Position numbers and translations under genes: made by a program. This document shows positions 56,278 to 64,000 of a stretch of DNA of 64,000 nt, piece after piece. The stretch's first letter is position 1, and every line of letters begins with the position of its first letter. The notes below the pieces were generated by a model that made no database searches, was not told where the DNA came from, and saw nothing but the letters and a program-made list of their open reading frames with translations. Source of the stretch: Botrytis cinerea B05.10 (lineage: Eukaryota > Ascomycota > Leotiomycetes > Helotiales > Sclerotiniaceae); the NCBI RefSeq assembly GCF_000143535.2, contig NC_037324.1, positions 1,116,001 to 1,180,000 of the forward strand, given 5' to 3'.

Positions 56278-58583
56278 ATGGATTCTGTATCCACTAACGC
56301 TCCACTTGCAGCGGAATATCGACGTCAGTCCCAACTTTCTCAGATCGCGAAGGCGGCGGTTTTTAACAATTGTACCGCAATGAATCCACCCCCAAAACCT
56401 TCGTCTCAACCCCTCACTTCATTTCCTGGCAACACCATCCTCGAACGCGATTTTGCCGTTTGCAACCCACAACTCGATAACCACATCACGCTTCCGCCAT
56501 CTGTTATACCTCCAGTCTTCAATAGAAGTTTTCACGAGAAATTCGGTATGACTAGCGATGGAGTCACCGAGGGAGTTGGCCATCCTCTCTCCGACACACC
56601 TCTCCCAAGCGGCCCTTCAACTGCCCAAAGCAGTCCAAGAATGTCAGTCTATCTCCATGCTCATCAGTTTCCTTTCAGTCATTGAATATTATCGTCACAT
56701 GGAATGTACAAGAAATTACCTGGGCGCAAAGTTCTCAACAAAATTTTCACTCGAACCTCAACGCTGACAATGGTACAGTCTCCCACTAAGACAGAATTCT
56801 GGCACTACAACCCCCCGAGTTCGAGCTCCTGCTACTACCCTCAACATTCCTGGCATGACAAGATCTCGCGTTTCTCCTGATGGTAAAATTGCACAACGAG
56901 ATGTCGCTTCAAAACTGGTGGTTATTATGGTAGGACTGCCTGCTCGTGGAAAATCATATATTACGAAGAAGATCCAAAGATATTTGTCATGGCAGCAACA
57001 TGAGACTCGGATTTTCAACGTTGGAAACCGACGTCGTGTCGCAGCTGGAAAACCGCGGCCGTCGAATGGCACACCACTGAAGAACCAGGAATCGGCCCAT
57101 CGACCATCTGTTCAAAGTCAACCAATCCGCACTGGTTCCAATTCTGGCATCATAGATGCTCCTACACAGGCCGCTCACATGATTTTGAACGGCGTGGATC
57201 CGACTCAAGAAACTAAAGGTTCTGCGACAAAGAAAACTTCCACTGAATCGCAAAACCCAGAAACTATGGATCAATCAGCCAATTTTTTCGATCCATTGAA
57301 TTCCAAGGCCGCTTTGATCAGAGAGCAGGTAGCCATGGCTACCTTAGATGAACTTTTGGATTTTCTCTTACTGGGAAATGGCGCTGTTGGTATCTTGGAT
57401 GCTACAAACAGCACTATTGAGCGTCGCAAACTTCTCTTTGATCACGTCAAGTTCAGAGAGCCAAAGCTCGGTATCCTCTTTATCGAGAGTGTTTGCGAGG
57501 ATGAGAGTGTACGTATGCCATATTGTTCTGAAGACTCCCTTGCTAAACATCTTATAGCTGCTCGAGGCAAACATGCGATTGAAGCTCCGAGGCCCCGATT
57601 ACAAAGACAAAGATCCAGAATCGTCCTTGAGGGACTTCAAATTACGAGTTGCTGCTTATGAAAGCGCATACGTTCCCTTGGGCAAGTACGAAGAAGATAA
57701 TCATATGCAGTATATCAAGATGATAGATGTCGGACGAAAGGTTGTCCACTATCAACTAAAGGGCTTCTTGACAGGAGGCATAGCTTCATATTTGTCGACA
57801 TTCAACCTTTCCCCAAGACAAATCTGGATCACACGACATGGAAAATCCAACGATAACAAAGTAGGCAAGCTTGGTGGTGACTCTGATCTTACGGAGGAAG
57901 GACAACAATATGCTCGAGTTCTTCATAGCTTCATCACAAACAGTCGAAGACAGTGGCTTTTTGAGCAGCAGCAATCGGCTATTGAAAGTGCAAAGTATCC
58001 TCCAGGAGGCGAAGCTGTCAGAACACCGCCTTATCCAGACATCATGGGCGAACTGGACGAAAAGAACTTTTGTGTGTGGACTTCGATGCTTCAGAGAAGT
58101 ATTCAAACGGCAGAGCATTTTGAGATGGACGAAGATTATGATGTTAAGAATTGGGAAATGTTGAATGAATTGAATGCAGGTTCTTTCGAAGGATTGACCT
58201 ACAAGGAAATCGAATCACGCTTTCCGGACGAGTACGGGAAGCGAGCAAAGGACAAATTACACTACATATATCCTGGAGTTGGAGGTGAAGGTTATTTGCA
58301 AGTCATTAGTCGACTTAGGGATATGGTCCGAGAACTCGAACGTATCACCGATCATGTCCTTATCATCGGACACCGATCTGTTGCCCGAGTTCTGATGGCC
58401 TACTTCATGGATCTCACCAGAGATGATATTGCAGACTTGGATGTACCTTTGGGAATGCTCTACGCCATTGAACCAAAACCCTACGGCATTGAATTCCATG
58501 CATACAGATACAATGAACAACAACAATGGTTTGACGAATTGCCAAACTACAAACCAAGAAAAGAGACAGAGAAAGGCAATTAA
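56278..58583 (+). CDS. 6-phosphofructo-2-kinase / fructose-2,6-bisphosphatase
   Basis: Three exons, 56278..56642, 56791..57508, 57558..58583, give 702 aa. The junctions restore QSSPRIQNSGTTTPR and VCEDESLLEANMRLK. An N-terminal disordered region (about 1-160, Ser/Thr/Pro-rich) precedes the kinase domain with Walker A GLPARGKSYITKK (near residue 170) and IFNVGNRRR. A fungal insert of about 90 residues separates this from FFDPLNSKAALIREQ. Next come LLEANMRLKLRGPDYKD and YIKMIDVG. The C-terminal histidine-phosphatase domain has WITRHGKSNDN (catalytic His near 454), SFEGLTYKEIE and IGHRSVARVLMAYF. Both active sites look intact, so the enzyme may make and degrade fructose-2,6-bisphosphate, the activator of glycolysis. 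It acts in the cytosol. The N-terminal Ser-rich part is a likely site of kinase control. Confidence 0.93.
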
Positions 58584-59938
58584 AATTTGATTGTCTATAT
58601 GGATTGCGAAGAGGACAGCTAGAATACGAGCGGGGATGTAACATATGAGGGGTTCCGGAGTTCTTGCCATTTGGGTTGAGTTTGCGTTGCACTGCATAGC
58701 GAGGTTTTGTCACAGATTGGGAGTTTGGGGTTTGATTTTTGGGGAATTGACGATTTGTAACAACAGTTAGGAGATTGGAACTGATACCAGGGATTCAGAA
58801 ATGCGGAAGTAAATGTGGTCGAGGCGTGTACAAGAATGGGAATATATTTCTGGGGTCGGCAGAGGCCCCTTTCTACTCTTTATGATGGATGAATTGCTTC
58901 AGCTTTTACTACACTTTCGCGGATATCCAAAAGATCGGCTTTGGTCTTGCGCTTTGAGAGGGAATCTACAATAGATGGAAGGCCAGACTACTTTTGTACA
59001 GCAAGACTGAAATAGAGAACTAGAGATTTCTGCGAAGCGAGTAAAATAGAAAAATGATAACAAAAACGAAAACGAAAATGGTGTTTTAAAGTGTTCAAGT
59101 GTTCTGAGTAGAAAGCCATTTGGTTGATCGAAATTGCCATACTTCGTAATTATTTAGTATTTGATACTACTTGAAGAGGTATCTAGCAGATGGCTGTTGA
59201 TGTGCTCGATGCGTATCAGTACACAGTAGTACGATCTTATTGGCAGTGGATTAACAATGATGTAAAAAGGTCGATCTCATCTGCCTTGTAACAATCCTAG
59301 AAACTTTTAAGTGTAGGTAGGCACTTACTTACATACTAGTCAGTTTATCCGGTCGGAACCCCTTCCCCCGCGCGTCATTTCGTCAACCCTTGCACAGGGT
59401 CGCAACCACACTTTCAACACATACTGCAACTTAATTTTAGACATTGAGATATCTACCACTCACACACTCTCTTTTCGTTTTGTTTTGCTCCGCCCTACTG
59501 TGCTGGATACAATTGAGGTTTGCAAATGGTGTTTGATGGTCTACAAGCAGTTTGACTGCGCTCAAGTTCCACGGTAGGTTTTTTGTGCTTTGCGATAGCT
59601 CCTCACAGAGCATTGTCTTATTGCCTTACATTCAATGCTCCTTTACAGCGTAATTGCATCTTGCGTTTTTACTCTGGCCGCATCCAGAATCATCAAACAA
59701 AAGTTATTCTCTTTCATCTTTGTTTCATCTCATTCTGTTGTCTTACTTTTTTTGTTCCATCTTGTCTCGCGTCAAAGTTCATTGACTGACTGGATGGGGC
59801 ATTTGGCAGATAAAGATTTCTAGCTCTTTCACATATGGTTTACTTCGCATTCGACCGAGATCTTTTGCAATTCGTCGTTGCCAATTCGAATCTCCTAGAA
59901 TCCTAATTGGGAAGGAGTTTTCGAGGACGTATACTTAT
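58584..59938. other. Intergenic region PFK-2 to RNase H1
   Basis: This 1.35-kb gap holds the PFK-2 3' end and the RNase H1 promoter. T-rich and C-rich stretches lie at 59460-59780. No credible gene, tRNA or repeat. Confidence 0.5.
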
Positions 59939-61301
59939 ATGTCCAGAGCACACACAACTCAACATCGCATTACTAAATCGAAGAAGAATAGAAGATCACT
60001 AGGAATTCCGAATCTGCCAACACAAACACGACAGGATATTATAAGACAGGGAATATTGTTGCTCGAAGAAATTCGAAAGCTGATAAAGGTGGAAAACTTG
60101 GGACGCTCGACAGATTTGAGCAATCTTATAATGCCTCCAGCTACGAGGAAGAGAAAATTTAGCGAGGATAAAGAGGGAGAGGGGAAGGATAAGGGAGGAT
60201 CTAGCAGTGCGCAGAAATATTACGCAGTCAGGAAAGGGAAGGAAACCGGCGTGTTTACTGATTGGGAGGATTGTAAGGAACAAATTACGGGGTTTGGGGG
60301 AGCTATGTGTAAGTTTCTTTTCTCATTTTGTTCTTAAGAAAAGAATCCAGAGATAGACAGGGAAATACTTTTGTATATTCTCAAATTGTGTCCAGAAAAA
60401 AAGCTATAAAAAAAGCTAACATGGGATGTTCCCGCAGATAAATCTTTTTCGACAAAATCAGATGCAGAAGCATTTGTAGCCGGGAAGAATCCAGCGAAAT
60501 TTTCAAAGGGAGATAAATTCTATGCTGTGGCCGTGGGACACGAAACGGGGGTTTATGAGGAGTGGGCGGATGCGAAAAAACAAATTGATGGGGTAAAGGG
60601 ACCAAAATATAAGAAATTTGCTACAAGGGAGGAGGCAGAGGAGTTCGTGAGAGAAGGTGGAAAGGCCAATAAGAAGGTTAAGACAGGGTCGGGAAAAGAG
60701 GAGAGCGAAAAGAAAGTGGTGAAGGGGAAGGGCAAGGTTACGGTGGAAGAGAAAGCGCAGGAAGTGAGTAAGGGAGATATGATAAAGGTTTGGACGGATG
60801 GGAGTAGCAGAGGCAACGGAAAGGTTGGGGCCGTGGCTGGATATGGTGTTTTCTTTGGAGACGGCGATGAAAGGTATGTCATATGCTTGAAGCTCTCCGT
60901 TCAAGGCCCTTCACAAATATATTAACCACTCCTCTAGAAACATCTCGGCTCCCCTAGAAGGCTCCCCTCAAACTAACCAGCGCGCCGAACTCACGGCTGC
61001 GCTCCGCGCCCTCGAGACTGTACCATTAGATAAGAATATCGAAATTATCACAGACAGCAATTACACCATAAATTGCGCAACGGTATGGTATAAGAATTGG
61101 GGGAAAAATGGATGGAAAACTAGTACTGGAAAACCAGTCATGAACGAAGACTTGGTGAAGCAGATTAGGGCACTCATTGACAAGAGAACGAAAAATAAGG
61201 CTCAGACTAATTTGACGTGGGTTAAGGGGCATGATGAGAACCCGGGGAATGTGGCGGCGGACAGGTTGGCTGTTAAGGGGGCAATGGAGAAGAACAGGTG
61301 A
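59939..61301 (+). CDS. RNH1: Ribonuclease H1 with two hybrid-binding domains
   Basis: Three exons, 59939..60308, 60438..60873, 60938..61301, give 389 aa from the first ATG or 325 aa from the in-frame ATG at 60131 (MPPATRKRKF). Two RNase H1 hybrid-binding (viroplasmin-like) domains are YYAVRKGKETGVFTDWEDC and FYAVAVGHETGVYEEWADA, each followed by KSF/KKF..EAF/EEFV. After a Lys-rich linker comes the catalytic domain with the DEDD residues in WTDGSSRGNG, QRAELTAALRAL, ITDSNYTINCA and NVAADRLAVKG. It cleaves RNA in RNA-DNA hybrids. The extra N-terminus is basic and Ser/Thr-rich with almost no acidic residues in the first 30, so the long form could be mitochondrial and the short form nuclear (inference). 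Confidence 0.92.
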
Positions 61302-62613
61302 GGAGCTCGTTGTTCGAGCCTCTTACTTAGCACTCCTCCCATTTTTGAAATGATACCATTGTTTATATTGTACTGGTATCCGCAGAGCTTTGGGTAGCCA
61401 GCTACTAGTTATTTGTCCAATAAAGACCTTTGATTCTTTAGTAGTCCTGTTCGGCATATATCATTTCATTCTTCAATCGACATTGGGTCACATCTGAAGT
61501 TGTTCAGATGATATCATAGAGAGAGGAATAGTATTAATCATTCATGCCATTTTCAATCTTTATCTTTCGTTTCATGAAGCGCCCAGACACGTGCCAGATT
61601 CCTGGAGGGGCGAACACATGGCTGGATGCAATGCAGGGGCACGCTCTGGGCGGAAAAACCGGCATACCAAGACGGGCAAAATCAAAACTCTTTTCCAAAA
61701 CACTATTTTTTGAAAAACGAATGACGATTTGAAAAGGTATGGCGAATTGAGTAAAAAAAAAAGTGTGTGATAAAATATAAGCTTTTAATATCCGATCTCT
61801 AATTCAAAATCTAAAATAGTAATGGCTGATTTAAAAATGAATTTTGAAAGCAGAACTGTTTGTTTGGTGTGCCGTTTTTTCCGTCTAGAATGTCGTGGCG
61901 TGCAGGGGTTCCGTTTGTTGATAAGGATAGAAGAAAAATGTTTGTCTCACCGATAGCTAGATACATTCACATGCATATATATTGCTCAACCACACTCTTC
62001 TGCATGTTTGTATGAAACGGTAGCATTCATCAATCACACGACAACTGTTTCCGAGGAAGTCCTCTATCTGTCTGCGCAAATATCTTATATTGCATTCTTC
62101 ATATAATCTGCCTGCCATTTCTGCAAAATCAATTGGCAGAATACGTCTACAGAACAAGCTCCACGGAACAAGGTGGCGGGCACTTCCAGATTCCACACGT
62201 CGAGAGAGGAAAAGGTTTTCAATGGTTCAATAACACAGGCTTGGGAACTTAAGGAGGCTACGAGATTGAAACGGAGATTCAATCTTAGGGACTGTGAGAG
62301 CGACGATTCAGGCGTGGGATAACACAACGGACGATTGTGCAGACTCATTGTTAAGGAAGGAAAGGCACATCTTGTGTGCAGAAGAGGAGGCTTCAAATTG
62401 GAATCGGAGACTAAGTGAGAATTAAAAGCTTCGCAGATCCAACGACTTGGAATTGGGCTCGTAGACCACAAACACAACATCCGGTTTTTTTAACTCACAG
62501 GCTTGGGCTTGGCTTGGCTTGGCTGGGCAGAAAAATAAGCAGGATTGCAGTTCAATTCAAAATATATACCGAACAGACAAGCATCGAGAAGATAAGAAGA
62601 TAGAATAGCCAAG
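61302..62613. other. Intergenic region RNase H1 to Na+/H+ antiporter
   Basis: This 1.3-kb gap is AT-rich near 61730-61860 with A-runs. Near 62500-62525 the unit GGCTT is repeated (CTTGGGCTTGGCTTGGCTTGG). No gene is supported. Confidence 0.5.
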
Positions 62614-64000
62614 ATGCCTACTCTTTCGACATCCAACTTCAACATCGTATGTGCCATTCTTGGCGGATTCATTACTTTGTTTGGATTGGTATCTTACTTG
62701 TTCAAAGAGAAATTCTATCTTTCTGAAGCATGTATGTTTATTCCCCCTTTTCCCCTTGCCACTCTGGTTGTTGGTAGACAATGGCTGATATGGATTTAAA
62801 CAGTGATATCTCTTCTCTTTGGCGTTGCCATGTCTCCACATGCTGCAGACTTCGTTCGACCCCTTGATTACACTGGCTCTCTTGCAAACCTCAATGCAAC
62901 CACCCTCGACTTTTCCCGCTTAGTTCTAGGCGTTCAACTTGTCCTCGCTGGTGTTCAATTACCTTCCCGATACCTGAAATTGGAGTGGAAATCCCTCGCT
63001 CTCCTACTCGGTCCCATTATGACTACAATGTGGCTTTCGAGTTCGCTATTGATTTGGGGAATGGTTCCGAATCTGTCGTTTCTGCATGCTTTGGCTGTTG
63101 GAGCATGTATTACGCCTACCGATCCGGTACTGAGTAATAGTATCGTGAAGGGAAAATTTGCGGATAAGAATATTCCAAAGGAGTTGCAAAAGATTATTGT
63201 GGCGGAAAGTGGGGCGAATGATGGGTTGGGATATCCGTATTTGTTTTTGGCGTTGTATTTGATCAAATATATAGGGCAGGGTGGTGAGTTTATCTTCAAT
63301 ACATTTCCGTCTCCCGTTATCTGTTCTGTGTTCATGCTAATATCTTGTCATAGGCGCTGGTCAATCTGGTGGTGCAGGTAAAGCTATCGGTCTCTGGTTT
63401 GGAGAAACATGGGTTTATACTATCATCCTCAGTATTGTCTATGGAGCTACTATAGGCTGGATAGCCAAAGAGCTCCTTCACTGGGCCGAAGAGAAGAAAT
63501 ATGTTGATCGGGAAAGTTTCCTCGTATTCGCCATCACCTTAGCTCTATTCATCGTGGGCACTTGCGGTATGATTGGCAGTGATGACGTTTTGGCATGCTT
63601 TATTGCTGGAAACGTCTTTACCTGGGATGATTGGTTTCGTCTAGAGACACTAGATGATTCGCTTCAACCTACTATCGATATGTTGCTTAATCTGAGTGTA
63701 TTTATATGGTTCGGAGCCATCTGTCCTTGGGCTTCATTTGCTACCAACAACGTTATTCCAATTTATCGGTTGATATTCTTGGGTATCTTGATACTACTTT
63801 TCAGGTAAGCGACCTCTCCCCTTTGCAAACTTCTGCATTTCAAGATCAGAAATTACTTGCTGGAATCTAGACTGACCTCAACTCAATAGACGTTTACCAA
63901 TTGTCTTCGCAATGCATAAATTCATACCTCAGATTGAGGAAAAACGTCAAGCTATTTTCGTTGGGTTCTTCGGGCCAATCGGAGTTAGCGCTATCTTCTA
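62614..64000 (+). CDS. NHA1: Na+/H+ antiporter, plasma membrane (NHA1/Sod2 type), 3'-truncated by window
   Basis: The visible exons are 62614..62731, 62804..63283, 63354..63804 and 63890 to the window edge, about 386 codons. The junctions restore YLSEALISLLFGVAMSPHAAD, GQGGAGQSGGAG and LLFRRLPIVFAM. The N-terminus FNIVCAILGGFITLFGLVSYLFKEKFYLSEA and the following helices are characteristic of fungal NHA1/Sod2 antiporters. ITPTDPVLSNSIVKGKFA and AESGANDGLGYPYLFLA carry the conserved cation-binding Thr-Asp-Pro and Asn-Asp pairs. FFGPIGVSAIF at the edge is the next conserved segment. Such proteins export sodium, lithium or potassium in exchange for protons at the plasma membrane and, with TRK elsewhere in this window, set cell alkali-cation balance. 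The remaining transmembrane helices and long C-terminal tail lie beyond the window. Confidence 0.92.

Noticed and set aside
1..64000. CRISPR arrays, bacterial operons, rRNA or tRNA genes, complete autonomous transposons
   Set aside because: I found no regularly spaced direct repeats with unique spacers, no transposase or reverse transcriptase frame, and no RNA gene signature; the intron structure shows a fungal nuclear genome.

Overview
The window reads as a nuclear chromosome segment of a filamentous ascomycete. Genes have several short introns (about 50-100 bp, GT..AG, with CTAAC/CTGAC-like branch points), promoters carry CT-rich leaders, and the gene set (TRK potassium transporter, HID1, POM34, ABP1 with two SH3 domains, CGFS glutaredoxin, UstYa/DUF3328 proteins, a fungal F-box protein) is typical of that group. 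The moderate GC content and microsatellite-rich intergenic DNA would fit a leotiomycete such as the Sclerotiniaceae. That placement is inference; I could not run a search.

Layout. 1-5.1 kb has no gene: first about 2 kb of strand-asymmetric microsatellites, then a cluster of a short repeat carrying a small hairpin, including one exact-offset 167-bp tandem duplication. 5.1-14.7 kb holds conserved genes: a membrane-anchored degenerate AMP-binding protein (minus), POM34 (plus, divergent), HID1 (10 exons), and an epoxide-hydrolase-like protein that appears to have lost its catalytic triad. A 2.3-kb spacer leads to TRK (17.0-19.8 kb).

19.8-28.4 kb looks like an accessory island. It holds a 15-copy 9-bp tandem array beside an AT-rich block, three MITE-like pieces with TA-flanked inverted ends, two convergent UstYa/DUF3328 genes each interrupted by one in-frame stop, a GNAT acetyltransferase, and two small lineage-type proteins (one membrane, one secreted and basic). 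The conserved programme resumes at 29.6 kb: a 1,696-aa F-box/zinc-finger-like protein, divergent ABP1, a tiny CYSTM protein, a 3.5-kb gene-free gap, the monothiol glutaredoxin GRX3/4, a secreted acid phosphatase, and a membrane-anchored multicopper oxidase. After a 5.5-kb gene-free stretch come the 6-phosphofructo-2-kinase/fructose-2,6-bisphosphatase, RNase H1, and the first four exons of a Na+/H+ antiporter that runs off the right edge.

There is no evidence of operons. Neighbours share intergenic regions as divergent or convergent pairs. Several products are independent housekeeping functions: potassium and sodium ion homeostasis (TRK, NHA), actin patches (ABP1), iron/redox regulation (GRX3/4), phosphate scavenging, and control of glycolysis. 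The most noteworthy material is the degenerate-enzyme theme (AMP-binding-like and epoxide-hydrolase-like proteins), the pair of nonsense-broken UstYa genes with RIP-compatible changes, and the two uncharacterised repeat families. Exon coordinates are given in each entry and were set by hand from splice signals and protein continuity.
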